Of a DNA stretch of 64,000 nucleotides, positions 8,710 to 19,341 are shown piece by piece (within the stretch, counting starts at the first letter, position 1; every line of letters starts with the position of its first letter). The stretch comes from Streptomyces sp. NBC_00878 (GTDB lineage Bacteria > Actinomycetota > Actinomycetes > Streptomycetales > Streptomycetaceae), in assembly GCF_026341515.1 (NCBI RefSeq), contig NZ_JAPEOK010000001.1, forward strand, positions 4,030,001 through 4,094,000, given 5' to 3'. The position numbers and the translations under genes were made by a program. The notes under the pieces are model-generated. The model ran no database searches and had not been told where the DNA came from. It was given only the letters and a program-made list of their open reading frames with translations.

Positions 8710-9868
8710 CACCGGTGGATCTACTGACGTCGGCGGGCTTGGCGGAGCCGGTGGACTTGGCTGACTCGGTGGACTCGGTGGACTCGGTGGACTTGGCAGA
8801 CCTGGTGGACTTGCCGGAGCCGGAGCCGGTGGCGGTGGCGGTGGACTTTGCGGGGCCGGCGGTCTCGTCCGACCCGGTCGGTCCGTCCTCCTCCTTCTTC
8901 TCCTTGCCGGAGTCGTCGGCCCCATCGGTACCGTCGGGCCCATCGGTACCGACAGACCCGTCAGCCCCTTCTGGCCGGTCAGACCCTTCTGGCCCTTCGG
9001 GCCCTTCGGACTCGGTCGGCTCCTCGTGCGGCGTCGCCGTCCAGGCGGCGCAGAACAACAGCAGCTTCGCGGTGAAGTTGATCCACAGGAGCAGCGCGAT
9101 GGGCACCCCGAACGCCCCGTACATGCTCTTCGACGCGACGCCCTGCATATAGCCGCTGAGCAGCAGCTTCAGCAGCTCGAAGCCGGCCGCGCCGATCAGC
9201 GCGGCGACGATGAGGCGGCGCCGCGCGGGCTGGACGCCGGGCAGCAGCGTCAGGATGTACAGAAGCAGCAGGAAGGCGGCGAGGACGGCCACGGCGAACG
9301 CGGCGATCCGCAGCAGCACCCCGCCCCAGCCGTCCTCGTCGATGCTGAGTTGCCGGGCCGTCCAGCCCACCGCGGTCGACGCGACGGTGGAGGCGGCGAT
9401 GGTGACGAGCACGGCGCCGCCGAGTCCGACGAGTACGCCCCCGTCCTTGAGCTTGCGCAGGACGGGGTTCTCCTCGTCGTCCGGCAGCTCCCAGACCGCG
9501 CGCAGACATTCGCGCATCGAACCGACCCAGCCGATGCCGGTGAACAGCAGCAGCGCACCCGCGATGAGCCCGACCGTGCCGGCGTTGGCGACGAGGCCGC
9601 CGATGTCGAGCTGGCCGGAGATGCCGGGCACCTGCTCGGCGATCTTCTCCTCCAGCTTCTGCTGCCCGTCCTTGTCGAGGGTCGCGGCGGCGATCGCGGC
9701 GGCGACGGTGATCAGGGGAAACAGCGCGATGAAGCTGATGAAGGTCATCGCGGCGGCGAGCCGCGTCCACTTCACCCGGTCCAGTCGTTCGTACGAGCGC
9801 CACGCGTGCGTGGCCATCAGACGCGTGACCAACGGGCCCACGCCGGGGAGCTTTTTCAGCCAGTCCAT
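8663..9868 (-). CDS. YihY/BrkB-family inner-membrane protein
   Basis: A 401-residue membrane protein of the YihY (formerly BrkB) family, with about six helices in the first 270 residues and motifs TFISFIALFPLITVAAAI and MYGAFGVPIALLLWINFTAKLLLF. Function is unsettled for the family. The last 90 residues are a low-complexity cytoplasmic tail, first Gly/Asp/Glu/Pro (EGPEGPEGSDRPEGADGS), then Ser/Thr/Lys repeats (STESTESTESAKSTGSAK) encoded by a 9-bp DNA repeat. That tail runs 47 bases into the 3' end of the convergent carboxypeptidase gene. The start is ATG at 9868 (MDWLKKLPGVGPLV). Confidence 0.88.
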   Translation of the reverse strand: MDWLKKLPGVGPLVTRLMATHAWRSYERLDRVKWTRLAAAMTFISFIALFPLITVAAAIAAATLDKDGQQKLEEKIAEQVPGISGQLDIGGLVANAGTVGLIAGALLLFTGIGWVGSMRECLRAVWELPDDEENPVLRKLKDGGVLVGLGGAVLVTIAASTVASTAVGWTARQLSIDEDGWGGVLLRIAAFAVAVLAAFLLLLYILTLLPGVQPARRRLIVAALIGAAGFELLKLLLSGYMQGVASKSMYGAFGVPIALLLWINFTAKLLLFCAAWTATPHEEPTESEGPEGPEGSDRPEGADGSVGTDGPDGTDGADDSGKEKKEEDGPTGSDETAGPAKSTATATGSGSGKSTRSAKSTESTESTESAKSTGSAKPADVSRSTGVSGGGASGRGAASGG

Positions 9869-10006
9869 GATCCGACTCTGCCCCTCGCCTCGGAAAACCA
9901 AAGACCGGGTACCCCAGAAGCGCAGAACAGTGGCGAGCGCCATGCCGATTCCGGCGCCGGACACGGTGTCCGCGCGCGGGGAGGTGAACCCGAGGCCGTA
10001 GTGGCT

Positions 10007-10034
10007 GGGGCGCGGGGAACTGCGCGACAAGCCC
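10007..10034. repeat. Dispersed 28-bp intergenic repeat, copy 2
   Basis: GGGGCGCGGGGAACTGCGCG followed by ACAAGCCC on the plus strand: the inverted partner of the copy at 4923-4950, differing at one base. It sits in the 253-base gap between the YihY gene and the lipoprotein gene. Confidence 0.7.
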
Positions 10035-10078
10035 CCACGACCCGCACTACGAGTACTGCCCCCGCCCCCCGGCCCCCC

Positions 10079-10113
10079 GCTCCCCGCTCCCCGCTCCCCG
10101 CTCCCCGCTCCCC
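10079..10113. repeat. Five copies of a 7-bp repeat GCTCCCC
   Basis: Five perfect tandem copies of GCTCCCC lie 8 bases beyond the stop codon of the minus-strand lipoprotein gene (which ends at 10122), in a purine/pyrimidine-biased intergenic strip. No function is visible. Confidence 0.8.
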
Positions 10114-10121
10114 GCGAAGCG

Positions 10122-11330
10122 CTACCGCTTGAGCGACACGATCACGGACTTGCTCATCGGATTCCCGCTCTGGTTGACCTGGACGTACCCCACGCCAAAA
10201 ACCCGGTCGGTGCCCGGCACAACCTCCACGGCCGACAGCCACAACGACTGCCGGGAAGTCGCCCGCACCCCACCCTCGCTGGGCAACCGCGGCCGTTTGA
10301 TCTTCGTACAGGCACCGTCAGAGCCGACGTACCGGTTGCCGTCCAGGAAGAGCCCACGCGTGCCGTCGACCGCCATCGGGACACGCCCGGCGCAGTCCCC
10401 CGCGGCGTCGGGCGCCTTGGCCCAGTCGGAGCCGTCCCAGCGCAGCCGTACGGCCTCCTCCTGGGGTTCGTCCTCGACCTCGCCGTGGTTGAAGCTGTGC
10501 ATGCCGTACGCGCGGACGTCGTCGGCCGCGAGAGCGAGGACGTTGTCGATCGAGGCGCCGGGCTCGGGCGGCACCGGCTCGGGGAAGCGGTAGGCGGGGG
10601 TCTCCGTCAGCTGCCAGGAGGAGCCGTCCCAGTGCACGGCCGCGGGCTGTGTGAACTCTCCTCCGTCACTGCCGTCACCCGTTTCGCTGTAGCCAACGGC
10701 CCACAGGTCGTCGGCCGCGACGCCGTCGAGCGAGACGACGGTGGCGGGCAGGGTCGAGGTGCTCCACCGGGTGCCGTCCCAGTGGTGGATCCGCGACTCG
10801 CCGCTCAGGGCCCAGACGTCGTCGGCCGCGAAGGCCTTCATGTCGACGAGCCGGCCACCGCCGCCCGGCAGCTCCGGAAGCGCGGTCCAGCGCGTGCCGT
10901 CCCAGCGGACCGTCCGTGGCCCTGCCAGGGTCGACATGGAGGCGGTCAACAGGAACCCGTCCGCGCCCAGGGAGTCGAAACGGGCCTCGTGGACGGTGGA
11001 GCCGAGCGCGGCGGGCATCGGCTGCCGCTGCCAGCGCGTGCCGTCGTGGTGGAGCAGGAAACCGTCGTCGGGTGACGGATTCTCGCTGTCCGTGGCGGTG
11101 ACGGTGCCCGCGACCCAGACGTCGTCGTCGGCCGTCGCGATCACGTCCGACAGCTTGCTCTCGTCGTCGAGGATCTCGTCGTACGCCCAGGTCAGCCCAG
11201 ATGTCTTGCCTGCCGTCGGCGACGAGGGCGACTTCGCCTTGCCGTCGCCGTCGCTACCGCCGCCGTCCTGCGTACCGCATCCGGTCAGCGCGAGGCCCAG
11301 CACGGCGAGCCCCGTCACGATCCTGCGCAT
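10122..11330 (-). CDS. Secreted lipoprotein, probable beta-propeller
   Basis: A 402-residue protein with a lipoprotein signal peptide (MRRIVTGLAVLGLALTGC, lipobox LTGC) and a Gly/Ser/Lys linker. The repeated core has sheets of the form W-D-G-(T/S)-x-W (WDGTRWTALPELPGGG, WDGTRWSTSTLPATV, WDGSSWQLTETPA, WDGSDWAKAPDAA) alternating with ADDVWA or ADDLWAVG. These repeats resemble the blades of a beta-propeller, as in Streptomyces surface proteins annotated as sialidase- or BNR-like, but no catalytic motif is seen. The start is ATG at 11330 with AGGGGG upstream. It probably acts on the outer face of the membrane; the ligand is unknown. Confidence 0.82.
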   Translation of the reverse strand: MRRIVTGLAVLGLALTGCGTQDGGGSDGDGKAKSPSSPTAGKTSGLTWAYDEILDDESKLSDVIATADDDVWVAGTVTATDSENPSPDDGFLLHHDGTRWQRQPMPAALGSTVHEARFDSLGADGFLLTASMSTLAGPRTVRWDGTRWTALPELPGGGGRLVDMKAFAADDVWALSGESRIHHWDGTRWSTSTLPATVVSLDGVAADDLWAVGYSETGDGSDGGEFTQPAAVHWDGSSWQLTETPAYRFPEPVPPEPGASIDNVLALAADDVRAYGMHSFNHGEVEDEPQEEAVRLRWDGSDWAKAPDAAGDCAGRVPMAVDGTRGLFLDGNRYVGSDGACTKIKRPRLPSEGGVRATSRQSLWLSAVEVVPGTDRVFGVGYVQVNQSGNPMSKSVIVSLKR

Positions 11331-11373
11331 GGTCCCCCTGATCTCTGGAGCGTCCGATCTCCCGCCGGGCCGG

Positions 11374-11952
11374 TCAGTGGGCCGGGAGCGGGCCCCGCTC
11401 CGCGTGGGTGGCCTGCGGCGGCACGACCGCGCCTCCGAAGTCGAAGTCACGCAGCCTGCGCCACACCCCGTCGGCGCCCTGCTCGTAGAGCGCGAAGCCG
11501 GTGCACGGCCACTCGGCCGCGTACTCCGCCAGCTCCTCGAACGCCCTGTCCATCGCCTCGTCGTCGATGCTGTGCGCCACCGTCACATGCGGGTGGTACG
11601 GGAACTGCAGTTCGCGCGCGACGGGCCCGGACGCGTCCCTGACCTGCTTCTGCAGCCACGTACAGGCCTCGGCCCCCTCGGCGACCCGCACGAACACAAC
11701 GGGCGACAGCGGACGGAAGGTTCCCGTGCCGGACAGCCGCATCAGGAAGGGGCGGCCGGCGGTCGCGACCTCGACGAGGTGCGCCTCGATCGCGGGCAGC
11801 GCCGAGTCGTCGACCTCGGTCGGCGGCAGCAGTGTGACATGCGTGGGGATGCCGGAAGCCGCGGGGTCGCCGAAGCCCGCGCGCCGCTCCTGGAGCAGGC
11901 TGCCGTGTGGCTCCGGGACCGCGATCGACACACCGATCGTTACGGTCCCCAC
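11374..11952 (-). CDS. 2'-5' RNA ligase-like 2H phosphoesterase
   Basis: A 192-residue cytoplasmic protein of the 2H phosphoesterase superfamily. The two defining motifs are THVTLLPPT (about 37-45) and HPHVTVAHS (about 120-128), about 80 residues apart as expected. Members hydrolyse or ligate 2',5'-linked or cyclic phosphodiesters of RNA or nucleotides; the substrate here is unknown. The start is GTG at 11952 with AGGAG six bases upstream. It lies on the same strand as the lipoprotein gene, with 43 bases between them. Confidence 0.85.
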   Translation of the reverse strand: MGTVTIGVSIAVPEPHGSLLQERRAGFGDPAASGIPTHVTLLPPTEVDDSALPAIEAHLVEVATAGRPFLMRLSGTGTFRPLSPVVFVRVAEGAEACTWLQKQVRDASGPVARELQFPYHPHVTVAHSIDDEAMDRAFEELAEYAAEWPCTGFALYEQGADGVWRRLRDFDFGGAVVPPQATHAERGPLPAH

Positions 11953-12002
11953 GTCGTCTCCTGTCGTTGTGTTGATGTTCCGTCGTGTTGGTGTACTTCA
12001 CG

Positions 12003-12056
12003 GGCAGCTTTTGCTGCCGGTTCGGCTATCGACTGTACGGCCGTGCGGCCCCGTAC
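12003..12056 (-). terminator. Two hairpins downstream of trpS
   Basis: GGCAGC-TTTT-GCTGCC (12003-12018) and GTACGGCC-GTGC-GGCC(C)CGTAC (12035-12056) lie in the gap between the trpS stop (12134) and the next start (11952). Either could end trpS transcription, which runs leftward. No T-tract follows, as is usual in Streptomyces. Confidence 0.45.
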
Positions 12057-12133
12057 CGGCTGTCGTACCGATGTTGTCCTGGTCTCGTATCCGGGTCCCG
12101 GACCAGATGTCGTACTGGCCGACGTCCCGCCGG

Positions 12134-14031
<1,898 letters not shown>

Positions 14032-14039
<8 letters not shown>

Positions 14040-14982
14040 CGCGCATGAGGCGAATGAGGCACACGAGGGGTACGAAGCTGAGGGCACGGAGTCCTTCGGT
14101 GACCGAGGTCGGCGTGGGCGCGGGCATGGGCACGGGCACAGGCACGGAGACGGGGATGGGGACTGGCATGGCCGTGAGGGTGTCTCGCGGTTGCCCGAGG
14201 AGCTGCGGGCGCTCGGGCGGTCGCTGGACCGGCCCGGAGCCGCGGGCAGCGAGTCTATGGTCGAGCGGGTGCTGGAGCAGATACTCGCTGAGCGGGTGCC
14301 GGTCCCGGTGGCCGAGCCACCGGGCCTCGCGGAGCGGCTGAGGGCGGTGCGCCGCTGGGCACGGGCGCGCGGGCGCGCGCTGACAGCAGGGCTGTGCGGT
14401 CTGCTGACCGTCCTCGTGCTCACGCCCCCGGTGCGCGCCGCGGTCGTCGAGTGGTTCGACTTCGGCGGGGTCGAGGTGCGGTACGACCCGTCGGCGACGC
14501 CGTCACCTGGGACCGAGGTACCCGGCTGCGGCGGCCCGTCCCTCACGCTCGCCGAGGCCGAGCGGCGTGCGGGCTTCACGGCACTCACACCCCCTGCCCT
14601 GGGGACCCCGGAGGCGGTGACGGTGACCCGCGAGCCGAAGGGACGGTTCCTGATCAGCCTGTGCTGGCGCGAGCAGGGGCATACGGTCCGGCTGGACGAG
14701 TATCCGGCGGTGCTGAGTCCCGGCTTCACCAAGTTCGTGCCGGAGCAGCCGGAGTATGTGCCGCTGGGAAAGGACACGGACCCTGCCGCGCGTATGGCGC
14801 TGTGGTTCCCCGACCCCCATCTCCTGCGCCTCTGGCTGGTGGACGGGGACGGCGAGTTCACCCGCTCCCAGCGGACCGCGGGGCCCACGCTGCTGTGGAT
14901 GTCCGGGGGTGACATGACGCTCCGGCTGGAGGGCGTGGAGTCGAAGTCACGAGCGGTGGAGATCGCGAAGTCGCTGGGTTAG
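14032..14982 (+). CDS. Probable membrane anti-sigma factor for the upstream ECF sigma
   Basis: A 316-residue single-pass membrane protein. The cytoplasmic N-terminus carries an unusual Gly/His/Asp tract (GHGHGHRHGDGDGDWHG, about 30-46) and a helical section (SRLPEELRALGRSLDRP, MVERVLEQILAERVPV). The TM helix (ALTAGLCGLLTVLVL) precedes a roughly 180-residue outside domain with two Cys and motifs GRFLISLCWREQGH and GGDMTLRLEGVESKS. No HxxxCxxC zinc anti-sigma motif is present. The anti-sigma role is inferred from the 8-base overlap with the sigma gene and the topology. AGGAGG nine bases upstream favours ATG 14032. The stop codon TAG coincides with the first bases of the IS982-type inverted repeat, so the C-terminus may have been altered. 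Confidence 0.72.
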
Positions 14983-15987
14983 ATGAATGAGTCCGAGGGG
15001 TGTCGTTGCGGTCAGTGATCGTAGGCGGTCAGTGATCGCTTGATCGGTTGTCCGGTCTTGTCGTTGTGCCAGATCGCGGCGGTGAGCGCGAGGATCCGGC
15101 ACAGGACGCGGGCCGCTACCCCCGCCGGGCTCTTGCCGCCGTGTCGTTCCAGGTCGAGCTGTCCCTTGAGGGTCTGGTTGACCGACTCGATGACCTGCCG
15201 CAGGGGCTTGAACAGGTGTGACCCGGCCCGCTCGGCCTCTCCCTTGCGGGCCGGCCGCAGCAACTGAAGGTGACGCTCGGCAAGATCATGCTCGAACTCG
15301 CGGCCGTAGTAGTTCTTGTCCCCGATGATCGTCTGGCCGGGGCGGGCGGCTGCGGCATCGGGCGCGGTGTCGAGCATGTCGCGCAGCGTCTCGCGCTCGT
15401 CGGCCTTCGCGCCGGTGAGGGCGAACAGGACCGGCAGCCCGCCGAGTGTGCACACCAGGTGCAGCCGCAGCCCCCAGAAGTACCGTGAGTGCGACGCGCA
15501 GTAACCGTACTCGGCCCAGCCCGCCAGGTCCGAGCGTTTCGCCGTCTCGCGGGAGCAGCCGCAGCCGACCGGGGTGGAGTCGACCAGCCACACATCGTCG
15601 CTCCACAGCGAGGTGTCCCGGGCCAGGATCCGGATCATGCTGGTGAGCAGCGAGGACGCGGCACGCAGCCGCTTGTTGTAGCCGGACTGCTGGGGCACGT
15701 AGGGGAAGAGGTGGCCGAAGTCCCGCCCGACGCGGCGCAGCCAGCGCCGCTCGGAGGTGTACCCGAGCAGCGCCGACGTGACTGCGAGGGTGACCAGTTC
15801 GGCGTCACTGAGCGTGGGCGCGATCCCGACGGCGGGCCGGTACGGGGCCAGCCACGGCGAAGCCTTCAACTCGTCGTCGATCCGGGCATAGAGTGCCGTT
15901 GCGAGGGTGTCCAGGTCTGTCTTCACACACTGACATTGGACGCCCTCGTCTCATGTCCGCAGGCCATCCCTTGGACTCATTCATCTA
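14980..15987. mobile_element. IS982-family insertion sequence, about 1.0 kb
   Basis: Terminal inverted repeats TAGATGAATGAGTCC at 14980-14994 and, inverted, at 15973-15987 match perfectly over 15 bases, then imperfectly. They enclose one transposase gene on the minus strand. The flanks read TTAG on the left and CTAG on the right, so the target duplication is unclear: the exact boundary may be ATGAATG with TAG as target sequence, or the TAG may belong to the element. Size and gene content fit the family. Confidence 0.85.
15012..15926 (-). CDS. IS982-family transposase
   Basis: A 304-residue DDE transposase that is full length and apparently intact. Catalytic residues are Asp116 (WLVDSTPV), Asp203 (IIGDKNYYG) and Glu247 (LRQVIESVNQTLKGQLD). 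The C-terminal block LALTAAIWHN and ending SLTAYDH are characteristic of the Streptomyces IS982 group. It moves the element at 14980-15987. No frameshift is seen, so the element may still be mobile. Confidence 0.92.
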   Translation of the reverse strand: MKTDLDTLATALYARIDDELKASPWLAPYRPAVGIAPTLSDAELVTLAVTSALLGYTSERRWLRRVGRDFGHLFPYVPQQSGYNKRLRAASSLLTSMIRILARDTSLWSDDVWLVDSTPVGCGCSRETAKRSDLAGWAEYGYCASHSRYFWGLRLHLVCTLGGLPVLFALTGAKADERETLRDMLDTAPDAAAARPGQTIIGDKNYYGREFEHDLAERHLQLLRPARKGEAERAGSHLFKPLRQVIESVNQTLKGQLDLERHGGKSPAGVAARVLCRILALTAAIWHNDKTGQPIKRSLTAYDH

Positions 15988-16140
15988 GGGGGTCTCTTGT
16001 TCGGCTGGGCGGGACGAACTCCTGGGCCCGTGCCGAGCGTGGCCGCGAGCAAGGCCCAAAGAAGGGAAGCGGGAGGGGGACGCGGCGGGGCGGGTGGGCG
16101 GGCTTGGTTCCTGCCGGGACAGTGTGGGCCCGAGCCGGGC

Positions 16141-16281
16141 GAGACCTTCTCACTCGGTGCCGGACGGGACCTCTTGCTCCGTGCCGGACGGGATCTCTCG
16201 CTCGGTGCGGACGGGATCTCTTGCTCGGCGCGGACCGGATCTCTCGCTCCGTGCGGACCGGACCTCTTTCTCAGTGCCGGG
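16141..16281. repeat. Six tandem copies of a 23-25-bp unit upstream of an ECF promoter
   Basis: Units begin at 16141, 16166, 16190, 16213, 16236 and 16259. The consensus is roughly GGGATCTCTCGCTCGGTGC followed by GGAC; the last four units are exactly 23 bp, about two helical turns. The array stops 22 bases before the -35 block of the putative promoter at 16304. Position and periodicity suggest an operator array, but this is inference. Confidence 0.75.
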
Positions 16282-16303
16282 CTCGAAATTTGGTCGGCGG
16301 CGA

Positions 16304-16335
16304 GTGGGAACCCCGGCGGGTCGAGCGGTGTACCA
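16304..16335 (+). promoter_or_regulatory. Putative ECF-type promoter (copy B)
   Basis: GTGGGAACC (16304-16312), 12 bases, GCGGTGTACCA (16325-16335): identical blocks and spacing to the element in front of the ECF sigma gene. The predicted start point leaves a leader of about 45-50 bases before ATG 16391. Confidence 0.62.
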
Positions 16336-16390
16336 GAAGTGACACGCGAGTGCGGGCGGACCGCACCGGGGCCGATTGGGGGGTGTCGGG

Positions 16391-17143
16391 ATGCGCAGGG
16401 TTCGTGCACGGGTGACGGGGAGCCGGGGATGGGCGGCGGTTTCGGGATGGGCGATGGCGCTCGGCCTGGTGGTGCTGGGCGCGCCCACCGCGGCGGCCGG
16501 CGGACCGACGAGCGTGCTGGTGGTCTCGCCGGAGAGCGGGGAGAGCGCGGCGCTCTACAACTCGAAGAAGGAATATGGGGAGTTGGAGCGCCTCCTCGGC
16601 CGGCCGGAGAGCGGCACCCGCGAGGAGCCGCCCGGGCTGGGCTTGGGCAGCGGCAGGCAGATCAACGTCACCTGGATGCTGCACGACGTGTCGCCCTGGC
16701 GGGTCGACCGCGTCTATCCCGAGACGCCTCGTACGAAGGACGTCTGGATACACACGGCGGCCAACCTTCCGACGTCCATGAACGGCTACTGGCACAAGGC
16801 CGAGCAACCGACCGCGGTGCGCGCGCTGTTGAAGAAGCTCGGCGTCCTGGGCGAGTCGTCCGGCGAGGGCGGCGCAGGGGCCATCTATCCGGCGCCCTGG
16901 GAGACGACGGAGGAGGCCGCCGGCGCGCCCGCCCCCGTTCCGACGGAGCCGTCCGGCACGGCTACGGCCGTCGCGGCGGCGGACGACGACACCGACTGGT
17001 GGTGGGCGATACCGGGGCTGGTGACGGGGGCTGTGCTGGCCCTGGGGCTGCGGCCGTTCGTCGGACGGTTGCCGGGAGCGCGGCAGTTGAGCCGGTGGCG
17101 GGAGCGGGAGGCGGGCCCTCGGCAGGAGTTGAGGGATGTTTGA
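16391..17143 (+). CDS. Secreted, membrane-anchored protein of unknown function (putative ECF target)
   Basis: A 250-residue protein with a signal peptide (about 1-32, hydrophobic core AAVSGWAMALGLVVLG, ending TAAAG). The outside domain of about 160 residues includes TSVLVVSPESGESAALYNS, INVTWMLHDVSPWRVDRV and VWIHTAANLPTSMNGYWHK. A Pro/Ala/Thr linker leads to one C-terminal TM helix (WWWAIPGLVTGAVLALGL) and a basic tail. I do not recognise the domain. The start is ATG 16391, seven bases after GGGG. Its promoter-like sequence matches that of the ECF sigma gene, so it is a likely regulon member. Before the IS982 insertion it would have been the next gene after the sigma/anti-sigma pair. Confidence 0.75.
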   Translation: MRRVRARVTGSRGWAAVSGWAMALGLVVLGAPTAAAGGPTSVLVVSPESGESAALYNSKKEYGELERLLGRPESGTREEPPGLGLGSGRQINVTWMLHDVSPWRVDRVYPETPRTKDVWIHTAANLPTSMNGYWHKAEQPTAVRALLKKLGVLGESSGEGGAGAIYPAPWETTEEAAGAPAPVPTEPSGTATAVAAADDDTDWWWAIPGLVTGAVLALGLRPFVGRLPGARQLSRWREREAGPRQELRDV

Positions 17144-17607
17144 GAGGGAGGGCTGAGAAGCGGTGTGCGAGAGGGCCCAGCGCAGGGATGGGCGGACGAG
17201 GAGGGGCGGATGAGGAGCGGAAGTTCTGGCGGGCGGAGCGGCCTGGTCCCGTGGACTCGTGGGGGCGCGCGGGCATGGGCGCGTAAGGGCATGGGGGCGC
17301 ACGGGCGCGGACACGTGAAGGCGTGGAGGCGGCGTGAGGACGTGAAGCTGACGTGCGGACGTAAGGCCGGCGCGGGCGCGTGGTGGGCGATAGCCGGACT
17401 TGCCCCAGCCTGACCCTCGGCTCCGGCGGCACCCTGCTTATACGCCGCGTGGCGGCCCGGCGTGAGCCAGGGCCGCCACGGGAGTCACGACAGCGGTCGA
17501 TCGACTTATGAGTCGGAGTCGCAGTCGGGCTACGAATCCGGTGGTTCGGCTGTGAGGCGGTTCCAGCTGAGCCCGAGTGTCGGTTCTCGGTCTCGGAGCC
17601 GGTGGGC
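17144..17607. other. 464-bp gap without a recognisable gene
   Basis: The first half is G-rich with loose GGGCGCGNGGGCATG repeats. The second half carries a strong hairpin at 17448-17480. Open frames here lack start signals and family resemblance; I see no gene. Confidence 0.5.
17448..17480. terminator. Hairpin terminator between convergent genes
   Basis: CGTGGCGGCCC (17448-17458) pairs perfectly with GGGCCGCCACG (17470-17480) around an 11-base loop. It lies between the plus-strand secreted-protein gene and the minus-strand glyA gene, whose ends face each other, so it can serve both. Confidence 0.7.
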
Positions 17608-19053
17608 TCAGCCCAGGTCGATCTCCGGGTAAAGCGGGAAGTCGGCCAGGAGGTCGGTCGCCCGGTGGGAGATCTCGTCCGCGATCTTCGGGTCCAGGAC
17701 GTGCTGAGCCTTGGAGGGGGCGCCCTTGGCGGTGGTGCCGGGTTCGGTGGTGGCGAGGACGCGGTCGATGAGGCCGGCGATCTCGTCCATCTCGGTGGCG
17801 CCGAGGCCACGGGTGGTCAGCGCCGGGGTGCCGATGCGGATGCCGGAGGTGTACCAAGCACCGTTGGGGTCGGCGGGGATGGCGTTGCGATTGGTGACGA
17901 TGCCCGAGTCGAGCAGGGCGGACTCGGCCTGGCGGCCGGTGAGGCCGTAGGAGGAGGCGACATCGATGAGGTTGAGGTGGTTGTCGGTGCCGCCGGTGAC
18001 CAGCGTGGCGCCGCGGCGCATCAGGCCCTCGGCGAGGGCGCGGGCGTTGTCGACGACGGCCTGGGCGTAGTCGCGGAACTCGGGGCGGCGGGCCTCGGCG
18101 AGCGCGACCGCCTTGGCGGCCATGACGTGCGGGAGGGGGCCGCCGAGGACCATCGGGCAGCCGCGGTCGACCTGGTCGGCGAGGGAGGAGTCGCACAGGA
18201 CCATGCCGCCACGCGGGCCGCGCAGCGACTTGTGGGTGGTGGTGGTGACGATCTGGGCGTGCGGGACCGGGTCGAAGTCGCCGGTGAGGACCTTGCCGGC
18301 GACGAGGCCCGCGAAGTGCGCCATGTCGACCAAGAGCGTGGCACCGACCTCGTCGGCGATCTCGCGCATGATCCGGAAGTTCACGAGACGGGGGTAGGCG
18401 GAGTAGCCGGCGACGATGATCAGGGGCTTGAACTCACGGGCGGAGGTGCGCAGGGCTTCGTAGTCGATGAGGCCGGTGGCAGGGTCGGTGCCGTAGGAGC
18501 GCTGGTCGAACATCTTGCCGGAAATGTTCGGGCGGAAGCCGTGGGTGAGGTGGCCGCCGGCGTCCAGGGACATGCCGAGCATGCGCTGGTTGCCGAAGGC
18601 CTGGCGCAGCTCGGCCCAGTCGGCCTCGGAGAGGTCGTTGACGTTGCGGACGCCGGCCTTCTGCAGGGCGGGGGCCTCGACACGGGCGGCGAGGACGGCC
18701 CAGAAGGCGACGAGGTTGGCGTCGATGCCGGAGTGCGGCTGAGCGTAGGCGTGCTCGGCGCCGAAGAGCTCACGGGCGTGCTCGACGGCGAGGGCCTCGA
18801 CGGTGTCCACGTTGCGGCAGCCGGCGTAGAAGCGGCGGCCGATGGTGCCTTCGGCGTACTTGTCGCTGAACCAGTTGCCCATCGCCAGGAGGGTGGCCGG
18901 GGAGGCGTAGTTCTCGGAGGCGATCAGCTTGAGCATCTCGCGCTGGTCGGCGACTTCCTGCCCGATGGCGTCGGCGACCCGGGGCTCGACGGCGCGGATC
19001 ACTTCGAGGGCGCTGCGGAAGGCGGTGGATTCGGTGGAAAGGGGCTCTGGCAT
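17608..19053 (-). CDS. glyA: Serine hydroxymethyltransferase
   Basis: A 481-residue PLP enzyme interconverting serine and glycine with tetrahydrofolate, supplying one-carbon units. Signature segments are [41 protein letters not shown] and the cofactor lysine block [14 protein letters not shown] (Lys275). It is longer than the roughly 420-residue E. coli enzyme, as in the second SHMT of streptomycetes (SCO4837-like, from memory). The start is ATG 19053, with GGAGG nine bases upstream. It lies divergent from rocD. No glycine riboswitch is visible in the 288-base intergenic stretch. The one-carbon theme recurs in the window with folD, purN and purH. Confidence 0.94.
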   Translation of the reverse strand: MPEPLSTESTAFRSALEVIRAVEPRVADAIGQEVADQREMLKLIASENYASPATLLAMGNWFSDKYAEGTIGRRFYAGCRNVDTVEALAVEHARELFGAEHAYAQPHSGIDANLVAFWAVLAARVEAPALQKAGVRNVNDLSEADWAELRQAFGNQRMLGMSLDAGGHLTHGFRPNISGKMFDQRSYGTDPATGLIDYEALRTSAREFKPLIIVAGYSAYPRLVNFRIMREIADEVGATLLVDMAHFAGLVAGKVLTGDFDPVPHAQIVTTTTHKSLRGPRGGMVLCDSSLADQVDRGCPMVLGGPLPHVMAAKAVALAEARRPEFRDYAQAVVDNARALAEGLMRRGATLVTGGTDNHLNLIDVASSYGLTGRQAESALLDSGIVTNRNAIPADPNGAWYTSGIRIGTPALTTRGLGATEMDEIAGLIDRVLATTEPGTTAKGAPSKAQHVLDPKIADEISHRATDLLADFPLYPEIDLG

Positions 19054-19341
19054 GACGGCCTCCGGACGTGGCGTTCGGCGTTCACGGTTCGGCCCAGGCG
19101 CACGGCACACAGTTCCCGGGCCGCTCCCCGATGGTCGATCCCATCCCAGCGCGCCAGTCACGGCCCGTGGGTGAGCCTACCGGGCGCGCCCGGAAGAGAT
19201 GTTCCGCCGTCCACCATGCGAGCGACGATAGGAAAGGGGCCACACGCACTCGTACGGCAGGAACGGCAGGAAGGAGGCCGGGGCCGGAACCGGGGAACAG
19301 AAGCAGGTCACGAGCCTCGTGCGGGGCGGAAGGGATATCCC

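Larger units (their letters stand above)
15988..16390. other. 403-bp regulatory interval between IS and secreted-protein gene
   Basis: No gene start or coding bias is convincing on either strand, although one plus-strand frame stays open because of base composition. It holds GC-rich sequence to 16140, six tandem 23-25-bp repeats (16141-16281), an ECF-type promoter (16304-16335) and a leader of about 50 bases to the ATG at 16391. Confidence 0.6.

Noticed and set aside
15997..17286. 429-codon plus-strand frame overlapping the 16391 gene
   Set aside because: It stays open through low-complexity GC repeats, has no ribosome-binding site and competes with a frame that has a signal peptide and TM helix.
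17830..17870. Third copy of the ECF promoter block (GGTGTACCAAG)
   Set aside because: It lies inside glyA coding sequence and has no GGAAC block at the required distance.
19054..19341. Glycine riboswitch or T-box upstream of glyA/rocD
   Set aside because: None of the conserved core sequences could be found in either orientation.
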